Shown here: positions 16,287 to 24,553 of the stretch, piece by piece | Numbering within the stretch: the first letter of the stretch is position 1 | Layout: each line of letters begins with the position of its first letter | Program-made: the position numbers and the translations under genes | NCBI GenBank assembly: GCA_002506875.1 | Contig: DAYJ01000051.1 | Coordinates: 1-39,070 of the forward strand | Direction of reading: 5' to 3' | DNA: 39,070 nucleotides | Source of the DNA: Euryarchaeota archaeon UBA40 | GTDB lineage: Archaea; Thermoplasmatota; Poseidoniia; Poseidoniales; Thalassarchaeaceae | The notes under the pieces: generated by a model | Seen by the model: only the letters and a program-made list of their open reading frames with translations | Told to the model about the DNA's origin: nothing | The model's database searches: none

Positions 16287-19200
16287 TCACAACCACTGTG
16301 CCAATTCAATGGCATTCTTCGCAACACCGACACCCAGAGTTTCCTCAAGCGCACGAGCGAGGAGGGTGAAGTCGGAGTCCCGAGTAGCAATGACTACTGC
16401 ACCCACGCGTTCAAGGCAATCAGATGCTAGTTTCGAAGCCGTCTTCATGATATCAAGATCCCCTGGTTCAGGGTAGATGCCTTCCTCCGAGATTGTCATC
16501 CCGTCCTCACTAAGATTTGTTCTCTTGTCTGCACCTCCTCTGCGTGCTTTGAAAATCGTAACCTGTTCATAGATTGAATGATGGGCCTGCAAGAAATCCT
16601 CAACAGCCTTAGTCTGAGCAAGAACACCTTCATGGAATCCCTCTTCTGTTGGTGCGGGCCAATCTCTGAACTCTTCAAGAATACTAAGATGAATCTCTTC
16701 AAGCACTTTAGGTGTGATTATCGCATGGTATGCATCGATATTGATGTGGCGACGAACATTGTAAATGAGACTCAATGCTCTTTGTGGATCATATTCCCCA
16801 GTGTCTGTATTCATAATTCGTGATCTAAACTCATTGAGAGCGGTTGATGGTACAAATGTTCGGACAAGGTTCGTATTTGCACGATGGCGGAGAATTTGGT
16901 GGAACATCAAAGATGAATTAGGATTCATCAAACCATTTCTGTCCACAGTCATCCGCCGAAGAATTTCCGATGCAAGGCCATCGAGAAGGAGGTTCGTATC
17001 AATAACGATGAGAGGAGGGAGTGCGAGTGAATTGAAACCACGTCGTTCTTTGACCGCAATTTGACTCTCATATTGCTGATACATTGCATCCATTGACGCC
17101 TGCAATGAGGCCTGCTCACGAAGATTGTAATGTGAACTGACATTAATGGCGTGCTCCATCATTCTCAATGCTCTAAGAGGGTCCTCAGAAGCCACTTCGT
17201 TAGCAATGTTGTACACTTCAATTGGTCGAGCAAAATCGTCCAATGCATTACGGAAACGAGTCTCAATATGGTATCGACGAGACGATGTCACGCGTTGAAT
17301 GTGATTCAGTGCTGCACGGACTCTTCCAATGAATGGCTCCTCCGGTAATCGGCGCGAAGATGGATAGGCCATTAGAGACTCAATGATATCCTCCTTCCGA
17401 CGTTCGCGCTCCCGCCTCTTTGAGCCATCTTCATCTGGAGTATTCGCTTCTGTAGATGGGACGCTTGAATCCGCAAAATCAAGAATCATGTGCTTAGGAT
17501 GATTTCGAGAACGTTTGCTTCTTGAACCTGATTTCGGCATCTTGTCGAATGCATACGAGACCTTCAGATAGAGTTGGAAGCGGGAGGTGATTGTAGCTGC
17601 CAACTCAGTGTGTTCGTCAAGAAGGTCTGCTGCTTCAGACCAGCGCTTTGAAAAAGCGAAATTAATCAACGCTTTTCGATAAAGTAAGGTCGCTCGTTCA
17701 AAATCTCCATGTGGGGGATTTTGGAAGCGAGGGGCAGCCTGTTTGTAGAGGCGAGCCGCATCGAGATGTCGGCCCTCACGAACCGAGATTGCTGCATTAG
17801 CGACTGGGGTCCATTCAGAACGAGGGCGATGATTTTGGAGCCAGGATACTAGTGCTGAAGAAGGAACCTCGTGCTCCATAATTAAGTCAGTTACGAGGGG
17901 TAAGAAACGGGCATTGAAACGATTTGAGATAAGGGTATCAAGAATAGTATACGCGCGTTCTTTCCGATCTGAATCTGTCATTTGCACATCATTGTTAACG
18001 CGATTCATCCTAAGTAAATCGACGATTGCAAGGAAAAGAGTGCGTTCAAGTTCTGGAAGATTTGATTCATCGATTGCCGATTCTAACGTATCTACACGTT
18101 GTTCTCGAACTAGGCCATCTCCCTCATCCATCAAAGCACGTCTCGCTTCTCGAAGAACTTCTGAGCCGCTCTCTGGGAGGCGTCCTTGAATCTCCTCGAG
18201 GTTAGCGCTTGCACCATCTAAGAGACGAATTAATGCCGCTTCATTGATTGAGAGATAAGAGGGAGGTTCAGTGGATTCAACGATGTCGTGCGCCATTATT
18301 GCCTGCTCCTGGATCCAAGAAATATTTTCTGGCGCTAGGTTAGCAGGAGCAAGTGAAGAAGCAAGTAAGATTGGATAGGGGTTTTCAGACCCTTGAAGTT
18401 CATTCTTGCAAATAACCAGGGCTAAAGATTCGATGTCGTTACCTTTCACGAGAATCTCAATTACTTGTTCAAGTGTTGAAGATGATAGTTGAAAACCAGA
18501 AAGATGTGTTGCGCAACATACTCTAATCTGTGTTGGAATCTCATCCTCTGCGATGATGCCTTCCCAAGTATTAGTGTCATAATTGATTGCTAGTTCACAC
18601 AGGCGCTCAGCAAGCGCTTCATGGCCCTTTGCCATGCGAGATGCGGCCAGGAAAGATGCGGAATCTTCGATCTTGGCATCCATAATGAGTTTCGTAGCCT
18701 CTTCGATATCCCCTTTCGCAGCAAGAGCGCGAATGAACATCCACTGAAGGGAATCAGGGATTGACAAATTGTTTTTCTCAAGATGAAAAATACCAGATTC
18801 AATTGTCGACAAATCGAGATCTTGCTCGATTGGATTTGTCCATGCTGCAGTTAACATTGCTGAAGATAAGGCATCATTCCCTGTTGCACATGCACAACTC
18901 TTCCAAGCATCGAAGTCGCCGGATTGTAGTCGTGCAAGGTGGTATAGATCATTGGAAATGGATTGGATTTCCTTCCCCTTGAAGTCCGATTCTTCGATTC
19001 GTTCCACAGCTAAATGTGGTTGATTCGATGCAATGTGGAGGAGGGCATCGATGAGAATGAGGGGGGGGTTTGAAGTTGTGCTCAGAATTTTGGGGGCGTC
19101 CTTACGGATTTGTGTAGGTCGAATCCGACCTTGGAGGCCTTTTGCGAGGCGTTGTAAATCAAGAACAGATTTGGAATCCAGTTCAGAGTGCTCTACATTC

Positions 19201-19775
19201 TCTAACCATTTACCGAAGGCTTCGAAATTTGATGGATCTCTCCTCAACCCTCCAATCCAATCCAAGGATTCTTTCGTTTCTTCAGTTGAAGGAGTTGTAC
19301 TTGGGAAAGCCCCAAGCATCGCAATTAGAGGGCATTCTCTTGCTGCCTGCGCCCACACGGGGTGGACTCCGGAATTGCACGTAGAGCGCAACTCATCAAT
19401 GAGAGAATTATCTTCCACCTTCCATGATTTGGGATCTCGTCCCTTGTGAATCAATAAAACTGCAAGGCGGTATGCTGGACTCTCTTGTGAGATTCGAATT
19501 GTATCTACAGGCTCAAGAAATGCTTCAATTCCACTTGCACCACGTGCGCCTCTTCGACGGACTCCTCGACGACGAGTCGCCTTCACCTGAACCTCCTGAT
19601 CTGGATTGCGTGGTTCCTCTTTCTGGACTATAGCCATCGCCACAGGCTTCCATGCTCTATCAAGCAGAGTGAAAGAGGGGTGATTCACGAGTTGGCGGCT
19701 CCGAGAGTTCGGATCGTCGCCTGCACGACGGCCGGCTTCGATGCAATCTCGCAGGTAGGTTTCCAGACTCAACAC
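16287..19775 (-). CDS. Giant helical-repeat protein with C-terminal PIN nuclease-like domain
   Basis: A 1162-residue soluble protein starting at GTG. Residues 1 to about 910 are a long array of helical pairs resembling TPR/solenoid repeats (for example the A-R-L-Y-K-Q-A-A-P-R-F, R-A-T-L-L-Y-R-K-A-L-I-N-F-A-F and W-S-E-A-A-D-L-L segments). Two basic linkers interrupt it: R-R-R-G-V-R-R-R-G-A-R-G near 70 and an R/K/E-rich stretch near 760-800. Residues 920-1162 form a PIN domain: L-I-V-I-D-T-N-L-L-L-D (Asp926), G-D-L-D-I-M-K-T-A (Asp1106, Asp1108) and A-T-R-D-S-D-F (Asp1133, Asp1135) supply the acidic metal site. Most PIN proteins are about 130-150 residues, so the fusion is unusual. RluA follows with a one-base gap. 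A role in RNA processing or decay is inference. Confidence 0.85.
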   Translation of the reverse strand: MLSLETYLRDCIEAGRRAGDDPNSRSRQLVNHPSFTLLDRAWKPVAMAIVQKEEPRNPDQEVQVKATRRRGVRRRGARGASGIEAFLEPVDTIRISQESPAYRLAVLLIHKGRDPKSWKVEDNSLIDELRSTCNSGVHPVWAQAARECPLIAMLGAFPSTTPSTEETKESLDWIGGLRRDPSNFEAFGKWLENVEHSELDSKSVLDLQRLAKGLQGRIRPTQIRKDAPKILSTTSNPPLILIDALLHIASNQPHLAVERIEESDFKGKEIQSISNDLYHLARLQSGDFDAWKSCACATGNDALSSAMLTAAWTNPIEQDLDLSTIESGIFHLEKNNLSIPDSLQWMFIRALAAKGDIEEATKLIMDAKIEDSASFLAASRMAKGHEALAERLCELAINYDTNTWEGIIAEDEIPTQIRVCCATHLSGFQLSSSTLEQVIEILVKGNDIESLALVICKNELQGSENPYPILLASSLAPANLAPENISWIQEQAIMAHDIVESTEPPSYLSINEAALIRLLDGASANLEEIQGRLPESGSEVLREARRALMDEGDGLVREQRVDTLESAIDESNLPELERTLFLAIVDLLRMNRVNNDVQMTDSDRKERAYTILDTLISNRFNARFLPLVTDLIMEHEVPSSALVSWLQNHRPRSEWTPVANAAISVREGRHLDAARLYKQAAPRFQNPPHGDFERATLLYRKALINFAFSKRWSEAADLLDEHTELAATITSRFQLYLKVSYAFDKMPKSGSRSKRSRNHPKHMILDFADSSVPSTEANTPDEDGSKRRERERRKEDIIESLMAYPSSRRLPEEPFIGRVRAALNHIQRVTSSRRYHIETRFRNALDDFARPIEVYNIANEVASEDPLRALRMMEHAINVSSHYNLREQASLQASMDAMYQQYESQIAVKERRGFNSLALPPLIVIDTNLLLDGLASEILRRMTVDRNGLMNPNSSLMFHQILRHRANTNLVRTFVPSTALNEFRSRIMNTDTGEYDPQRALSLIYNVRRHINIDAYHAIITPKVLEEIHLSILEEFRDWPAPTEEGFHEGVLAQTKAVEDFLQAHHSIYEQVTIFKARRGGADKRTNLSEDGMTISEEGIYPEPGDLDIMKTASKLASDCLERVGAVVIATRDSDFTLLARALEETLGVGVAKNAIELAQWL

Positions 19776-19878
19776 TTCCCGACGACCGAGTGCCCACGGC
19801 CGGGATACATCAACGATTCGCTATGTTTGTTGATTTTGGACCCTCAGGATGATGTTCTGAACCCGCGTCCCCCGCCAT

Positions 19879-20367
19879 ATGGAAGCGGTGGATTTCGTGA
19901 TTCTCTTGCTCCACCCCCTCATCGCAACAGTATTCGGAATGTGGCTGTACCGTCATTGGAATACAATCAAGGCGATTCGACTCAAACGTGGCGGAGCATG
20001 GTCTCGAATTCGTAACCGAAATCGGGATGATGTTATTGCAGAACATGAACGACAGGGAAGGTGGGCGCTTCCAACAATTCTCGGCGTTATTCTGTTTGCA
20101 ATCCTTGCCAATCTCCATCGATATGTCAATCTAGATGCAGAATTTGATGAATTGTTCAGCCTTCATGGTTGGTTGGGCATAACTCTTGCATTCTTGACAT
20201 TCTACATGACCCGTACAGGAAAACGAATGGTTACTCAAAGAGAAGAAAAATCTTCAATCGCTAAAATGAAGGGAATTCATCGACGTGCAGGAGATCTGAT
20301 GCTTGCGCTTCTGGTTGCAGTGATGTTTCTCGGATTCCTGCGGGCAATCCAGATTATCCAACCCTAA
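19879..20367 (+). CDS. Small polytopic membrane protein with intramembrane histidines
   Basis: A 162-residue protein with about four membrane segments: residues 4-24 (F-V-I-L-L-L-H-P-L-I-A-T-V-F-G-M-W-L), 62-80, 92-110 and 135-158. Histidines occur at or near helix ends (L-H-P, L-H-G-W-L-G, H-R-R-A-G-D), with conserved-looking Gly and Arg residues. This layout recalls cytochrome b561-like and DUF4079 membrane proteins that may bind heme, but no diagnostic motif proves it. It is divergent from the PIN gene (103-base gap). Its stop overlaps that of the convergent DHH gene by four bases. Confidence 0.77.
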   Translation: MEAVDFVILLLHPLIATVFGMWLYRHWNTIKAIRLKRGGAWSRIRNRNRDDVIAEHERQGRWALPTILGVILFAILANLHRYVNLDAEFDELFSLHGWLGITLAFLTFYMTRTGKRMVTQREEKSSIAKMKGIHRRAGDLMLALLVAVMFLGFLRAIQIIQP

Positions 20368-21368
20368 CCGGTGTTTCTAACACACTCATTCGACCATTTT
20401 GCTATCCAGGCCGCAATGTTTCGATTCACGTCTTCCGTCTCAACGTCGCGGTCCTCCTTTAATCCATGATCACCAAGAGGTTGAATGCGACAGCCGCACG
20501 CATCCCTGTGGCCTCCTCCATGTGGATCGAATGCGGTAGCAAGACGAGTCAAATCAACCAAGCCTCCATTTGAATGTAGGAAAGAATTCGTGTAAAATGA
20601 TGCACTAAGTGGATGTGTGGGCCCATTCAAGGAACCTTTCACATCTCCATGAATCACGATGCATGCATCGCATTCATCGCCCGCTTCTGCAGTAATTCGA
20701 TACCCGTTTGTTCGAATACCTGTTCCATCGAATCGAACAATGGCTATTCGATTCACTATAGTGAGTGAATCATGAATGATTTTCGTTATCTTTGATGCCT
20801 CCATTTCCCTTCGATGAATGGACTCGGCAACTAAAGGATCTGCCAAAATGCGTTCAATCCCCCAGCCCTCTGCTATACCCCGTACAATCCTCTGTGCAGC
20901 CTCTGGTCGTTCAGATGCCTCGATGCTTCTACTAAGAACAACCATTGGGTGATTTGAAAGAAAATCTTCACGAGAAACCATACCACCATCAAGAACATCT
21001 ACCCAATCAATCATCTCTTGAAGATCTGATACATCTTGTGACTCGCCAACTATCTCAAAGGCAATTCGGGCTGCTGAAGGAGTTGCTTTCCAGAAATTAA
21101 GAACGCCTTCAACATCAGCTCGATTGGTTTCATGGTGGTCAATTACGGCTCCACATGCAGGATGGCTTGGTAAATCACAGATGATGGTCTGAGAATCGAT
21201 TTGGTCATCAAACACTCCTGCTCGAATCCCCCCTGGGTGCCCAAATCCCACAATAAGGTTGGGAAATGCACGCAACAAGATGCCTGCCGTCGTAATTCCG
21301 TCGAGATCTCCATCCGTCAGAACTCGATGTGGCTCAATACTCTGTAACATCGAAATTCGATCTGTCAT
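20364..21368 (-). CDS. DHH/DHHA1-family phosphoesterase
   Basis: A 334-residue protein with both halves of a DHH phosphoesterase. The DHH domain has T-D-G-D-L-D-G near residue 18 (metal-binding aspartates), I-C-D-L-P and V-I-D-H-H-E-T-N. The DHHA1 domain ends with F-D-P-H-G-G-G-H-R-D-A-C-G-C, the usual G-G-G-H substrate loop. Relatives include RecJ-like nucleases, nano-RNases and cyclic-dinucleotide phosphodiesterases. The short length without extra domains suggests an NrnA-like or oligonucleotide-directed enzyme, though this is not certain. I chose ATG 21368 over the upstream TTG at 21395. It is divergent from the Nudix gene. Confidence 0.9.
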   Translation of the reverse strand: MTDRISMLQSIEPHRVLTDGDLDGITTAGILLRAFPNLIVGFGHPGGIRAGVFDDQIDSQTIICDLPSHPACGAVIDHHETNRADVEGVLNFWKATPSAARIAFEIVGESQDVSDLQEMIDWVDVLDGGMVSREDFLSNHPMVVLSRSIEASERPEAAQRIVRGIAEGWGIERILADPLVAESIHRREMEASKITKIIHDSLTIVNRIAIVRFDGTGIRTNGYRITAEAGDECDACIVIHGDVKGSLNGPTHPLSASFYTNSFLHSNGGLVDLTRLATAFDPHGGGHRDACGCRIQPLGDHGLKEDRDVETEDVNRNIAAWIAKWSNECVRNTG

Positions 21369-21443
21369 GAGGTTGCCCTTTGGTGTGAGTCTCAAGTCCC
21401 TTTCGGCCGAAGGGTGAAGGGGGGGCAGCGTTCATGACGCTTC

Positions 21444-21842
21444 ATGGAGACTTCCTGTGGGCTCGTTCTTGCTAATGGAGATCTTGTGCTTCTACTTCGT
21501 TATCCTCAGGGCCATTGGGGATTCCCGAAGGGGCACGTCGAAGATACCGATGCTAGTCCGCACGATACTGCATTGAGAGAACTAAGGGAAGAAACTGGAA
21601 TCGATGATGCGAAGGTGATTGGGAGTTGGTCACAAACTACACAATACACCTATTCTCGACGAGGTGTTGAGCGAGAAAAACAGGTACATTGGTTCCCTGC
21701 GAAAACCAAAACCTTCGATGTGGTACTATCTCATGAACACACGGATCACATGTGGGTAGAAATTGACGAAGCAGATGATTGGATTACATTCCCAGCAGAA
21801 AAAGAAGTATTGAGAGGTGCACGTCAGATTCTAGGACTCTGA
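21444..21842 (+). CDS. Nudix hydrolase, diadenosine tetraphosphatase-like
   Basis: A 132-residue Nudix protein. The W-G-F-P-K-G-H-V-E opening and R-E-L-R-E-E-T-G-I end of the Nudix box (residues 30-53) resemble Ap4A pyrophosphatases, which cleave dinucleoside polyphosphates and protect against stress nucleotides. Between G30 and the R-E pair there is one residue more than in the standard 23-residue box, and the usual first Glu is replaced around Asp36. The metal-binding R-E-x-x-E-E core is intact. It starts 75 bases from the divergent DHH gene, and its last 12 bases overlap PduO. Confidence 0.91.
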   Translation: METSCGLVLANGDLVLLLRYPQGHWGFPKGHVEDTDASPHDTALRELREETGIDDAKVIGSWSQTTQYTYSRRGVEREKQVHWFPAKTKTFDVVLSHEHTDHMWVEIDEADDWITFPAEKEVLRGARQILGL

Positions 21843-22472
21843 ATCTCTTGTACCCAAGGGCACCCAAAGAACCTCTTCCTCGGCAAGAGCTTGGTTAACG
21901 TGGCGTGCAGCAACAAACATCCAATCAGAAAGGCGATTGAGATAAGCAAGAACAACGGGGCGAACTGCACCTTCACCTTCAGCCTCAAGAAGATTGACTG
22001 CGCACCTCTCTGAACGACGAGTTACAGTACGAACAACATGAAGCGCCACTACAACCGGTGAGCCGGAAGGTAGAATGAATGAATTGAGAGGCTCCTGTTG
22101 ATCTGTCCAATGGTCCATCTCTTGTACAAGGCGATCGGCATGTTTCATCTGGACTAGGGACATCTGCTCAGGCAAAGCACTAGGAGTACCTGCAGATTCT
22201 CCTCCAATATCGAATAGTTCCTGCTGAATCATTGAAAGCATTGGATCCAACTCCTCTTCGATACGGAGCGCAGGTACGCGAACCCCCCCATCAGAATGTT
22301 GCTTAGGCAATCGAGAAAGTTCCATCCGAATCCAACCAATTAGAGAATTTAGTTCGTCGATTGTCCCATACATTTCCACACGTGGATTGGACTTTAGCAC
22401 TCTTTCGCCTGTCAGAAGGCTGGTCTCCCCTCCATCTCCATCGCCGGTGTGGACCCTTGTGATTCGTACCAT
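21831..22472 (-). CDS. PduO-type ATP:cob(I)alamin adenosyltransferase
   Basis: Transfers adenosyl from ATP to cob(I)alamin, forming adenosylcobalamin. The 213-residue protein has the PduO-type start T-G-D-G-D-G-G-E-T-S-L. This is followed by V-E-M-Y-G-T-I-D-E-L-N-S and the ATP-binding V-R-T-V-T-R-R-S-E-R. Further on, Y-L-N-R-L-S-D-W-M-F-V-A-A-R is a family hallmark. Its product is the cofactor of the class II ribonucleotide reductase encoded at 5269-8949. It is the last gene of a minus-strand run beginning at 23923, with a 15-base gap to the preceding gene. An insertion around residues 55-70 (Q-H-S-D-G-G-V-R) makes it slightly longer than typical. Confidence 0.94.
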   Translation of the reverse strand: MVRITRVHTGDGDGGETSLLTGERVLKSNPRVEMYGTIDELNSLIGWIRMELSRLPKQHSDGGVRVPALRIEEELDPMLSMIQQELFDIGGESAGTPSALPEQMSLVQMKHADRLVQEMDHWTDQQEPLNSFILPSGSPVVVALHVVRTVTRRSERCAVNLLEAEGEGAVRPVVLAYLNRLSDWMFVAARHVNQALAEEEVLWVPLGTRDSES

Positions 22473-22487
22473 CTCTATTCCCGGACA

Positions 22488-22832
22488 TTATGCAGGCTCG
22501 ACGGCTCTTGAATGCGCACGTCTAGATTCGGAGTTGCGGAGTTTCGAATAGAAGCGCCGTGCAGCGATTGAAAATAGAAGTAACCAAAGAATGACTTCTA
22601 TGCCAGCAATCCACCACGCGTAAGGCCCAAACGCATCAAACAGAATTTGAGCATCCAAAGGTACCCCATACAGGCCCATCCACGTAGCTTGAAGAATCAG
22701 GTTGGCCCCAAACCAAGTGCTCAATATCCAGAAAAGAATCGAACCATGACTCCAAGAATCACGCGAAATATCCCAATTCACAATACAATAGGCGTTCTGA
22801 AGGGTTATCAATGCCTGTCTTTGATGTATCAT
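22488..22832 (-). CDS. Small membrane protein, two predicted membrane helices
   Basis: A 114-residue protein from ATG 22832. The frame is open further upstream but would overlap the preceding gene. Two hydrophobic segments are visible: I-L-F-W-I-L-S-T-W-F-G-A-N-L-I-L-Q-A (about 33-55) and W-W-I-A-G-I-E-V-I-L-W-L-L-L-F-S-I-A-A (about 75-95). A basic Arg-rich C-terminal tail suggests that end is cytoplasmic. No family is recognised. It begins seven bases after the preceding membrane gene and ends 15 bases before PduO, so all are probably co-transcribed. Confidence 0.68.
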   Translation of the reverse strand: MIHQRQALITLQNAYCIVNWDISRDSWSHGSILFWILSTWFGANLILQATWMGLYGVPLDAQILFDAFGPYAWWIAGIEVILWLLLFSIAARRFYSKLRNSESRRAHSRAVEPA

Positions 22833-22839
22833 CCAGAGT

Positions 22840-23619
22840 TTATTCCTCAGATTGATTTTCGGGACCCTGAGACATAGAAACAAGGCTTGAATCGATAATT
22901 TCAATCCAGGAAGTATCGACCACCTCCCAGCCACCTAAGCGACGGAGGCGATCCTCATGCATCTCAGATTCAGATAAATCACCAATTTTGCTATGAATTC
23001 TGGCCAAAGCAGCATGCGCCATCACATTCAGAACTGGATCTTGCATATCCCAAGAACGCTCGAAATGTGCGATTGCTCCTCGAGGACCATGGATTAATCC
23101 ACGTTGAGTTTGACGAAGCCCGGATTGAGACCATGTTACGCCTTGAACGCCAACTACTAAGCCACGGAAGAGCAAATAAATCTCGAGCAAGATAAACAAA
23201 GAGGCGATTGCAAAGTTACCTATTTGCTCTGCTGTACTCTGCTCTATCCAATCTATGGTAACAAAACCAAAGATCCCTACCACGAGAAGAAGGCCACTAA
23301 ACGGAGCAACGATGACATCACGCTGAGTACGGGCCATGTGTCGGCCACCAATAATCGTAAACAGACCACCGAAAAAGATAGCAAGGGCGGGGGGGGCGAT
23401 AGGAGATGTTGCTCGATCCGCACCCATAGCAATGTAGAGAACAAGGCCAACAAAAAGGAAAATTCCTCCAGCAGTGAACCCATGTTCAGGGAATGGTTGA
23501 TGGCGAGCATAGACAAAGAGAGCAAAGGCGACTCCAACGAAGAGGAGAACCCACAGAAGCATGAACTGAGGAGGGGGCGGTAGGACTTCAATCCGTGGTT
23601 GGAACCCCTTCGTCTCCAC
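22840..23619 (-). CDS. Polytopic membrane protein with soluble C-terminal tail
   Basis: A 259-residue protein from GTG 23619, chosen because AGGA precedes it. TTG 23652 would lack a ribosome-binding site, and ATG 23562 would remove the short proline-rich N terminus. Five or six hydrophobic segments lie between residues 20 and 165, starting with F-M-L-L-W-V-L-L-F-V-G-V-A-F-A-L. A soluble tail of about 95 residues follows with helical A-H-A-A-L-A-R-I-H-S-K-I-G-D-L, which looks like a single TPR-like pair. It overlaps the end of the upstream gene by 32 bases. Family and function are unknown. Confidence 0.72.
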   Translation of the reverse strand: METKGFQPRIEVLPPPPQFMLLWVLLFVGVAFALFVYARHQPFPEHGFTAGGIFLFVGLVLYIAMGADRATSPIAPPALAIFFGGLFTIIGGRHMARTQRDVIVAPFSGLLLVVGIFGFVTIDWIEQSTAEQIGNFAIASLFILLEIYLLFRGLVVGVQGVTWSQSGLRQTQRGLIHGPRGAIAHFERSWDMQDPVLNVMAHAALARIHSKIGDLSESEMHEDRLRRLGGWEVVDTSWIEIIDSSLVSMSQGPENQSEE

Positions 23620-23923
23620 GCCATCCTGGTTTCCAGAACTCAATATCGTCAAGCCATCGTAACCATTCTTCTGGATCGGAACGAATTAGGCGAAATGCTC
23701 GTCGGTCAAGGCCTTCAAGGAGTTCATCACTAATCTCATCACGTGTATGAGCTTCCGTCCACTCGACCTGTAACTCTCTGACCTTCGCCTTACCTGCTGC
23801 AGGGTTCTGATATTCTCGCTCACAGGCTTCTTGGAGATCGATGAGCCACATTCGTGAGCCTCGCATGTGGGGATTGTCATCACCAGAATCTGCCCGTCGT
23901 CGGTTGAAGGGCCACCATCCCAT
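23588..23923 (-). CDS. Small soluble protein of unknown function
   Basis: A 111-residue protein starting M-G-W-W-P-F-N-R-R-R at ATG 23923; a TTG at 23953 is an alternative. It is highly charged and helical, rich in Trp and Arg/Glu (E-W-L-R-W-L-D-D-I-E-F-W). No membrane segment or known motif is present. It is the first gene of the minus-strand run leading to PduO and overlaps the following membrane protein gene, so the two products may act together. The promoter would lie in the 99-base gap to the divergent rlmH. Confidence 0.66.
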   Translation of the reverse strand: MGWWPFNRRRADSGDDNPHMRGSRMWLIDLQEACEREYQNPAAGKAKVRELQVEWTEAHTRDEISDELLEGLDRRAFRLIRSDPEEWLRWLDDIEFWKPGWRGDEGVPTTD

Positions 23924-24022
23924 GATGATCGAGAGTAGGCGGGGGTCTTTCAAGCATCGACTAAAGGAACGTTGAGGCAGCCATTGAAGATAGTAAATAT
24001 CCTATGCCCGCCAACACCAATC

Positions 24023-24460
24023 ATGGCGCGCATCGTGGTCCACATCCACGGGAAAGCAAGGGACCGAGCCTATTCGCATCTCATCGACATGTATGCCGAA
24101 CGACTTGAGTCAAAGGGGGTACGCCTCATTCGCCACCCATCACGTATGGATCATGATGATTATCGGAAGCGTCTACTGAAGGCTTCGAAAAACGGTGTAT
24201 TGATTCTCCTTGACGAAAATGCTCCATCAATCTCAACGAAGGAGATTGTTCAACGATGGAATCAATGGAGAAGTGGGAGTGATACTATTCATCTTGCGAT
24301 TGGACCAGTTGATGGATGGAAGGATGGATTCACTGATGAACATGATACTCTCGGTCTTGGGCCCTTGACGATGACCTATGAGATGGCTGCAGTTGTACTT
24401 CTGGAACAACTCTACCGTGCCTCTGAAATTGAGCGTGGCAGTAGTTACCATCGCGATTGA
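24023..24460 (+). CDS. RlmH-type SPOUT 23S rRNA methyltransferase
   Basis: RlmH methylates N3 of pseudouridine 1915 in helix 69 of 23S rRNA. The 145-residue product has the small SPOUT layout. L-L-D-E-N-A-P-S-I-S-T-K-E is like the L-D-E-x-G-x-x-x-S-S-x-x-F motif. L-A-I-G-P-V-D-G-W is like the I-G-G-x-x-G SAM loop, with Pro in place of the second Gly. The C-terminal knot helix ends L-L-E-Q-L-Y-R-A-S-E-I-E-R-G-S-S-Y-H-R-D, very close to the bacterial L-x-E-Q-L-Y-R-A-x-x-I-x-x-x-x-x-Y-H. I chose ATG 24023; earlier in-frame starts lack support. The modification of pseudouridine 1915 needs an RluD-like enzyme, and an RluA-family gene lies at 15389-16285. Confidence 0.86.
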   Translation: MARIVVHIHGKARDRAYSHLIDMYAERLESKGVRLIRHPSRMDHDDYRKRLLKASKNGVLILLDENAPSISTKEIVQRWNQWRSGSDTIHLAIGPVDGWKDGFTDEHDTLGLGPLTMTYEMAAVVLLEQLYRASEIERGSSYHRD

Positions 24461-24553
24461 TGAATCAATATCAATGACTGTGATATTCTTTGGTTCGTGA
24501 ATGCTTCAATGATGAGACTTCAATAACCCTCGACAAACGAGACTCTTCGTTCT

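Noticed and set aside
16286..16390. Upstream extension of the RluA-family gene
   Set aside because: The added residues lie inside the PIN domain coding region, and ATG 16285 begins directly before the S4 domain.
16287..19775. PIN domain as part of a toxin-antitoxin pair
   Set aside because: The protein is far too large and no small antitoxin-like gene lies beside it.
19680..20015. Open frame on the plus strand across the gap between the PIN gene and the next membrane gene
   Set aside because: It overlaps both real genes in another frame and lacks any domain or hydrophobic pattern.
22833..22934. Upstream extension of the small membrane protein
   Set aside because: It would overlap the preceding gene by about 95 bases; ATG 22832 fits the tight spacing of the cluster.
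24536..24551. Small inverted repeat AACGA/TCGTT just before the top6B start
   Set aside because: The stem is only five base pairs with no supporting symmetry; chance is likely.
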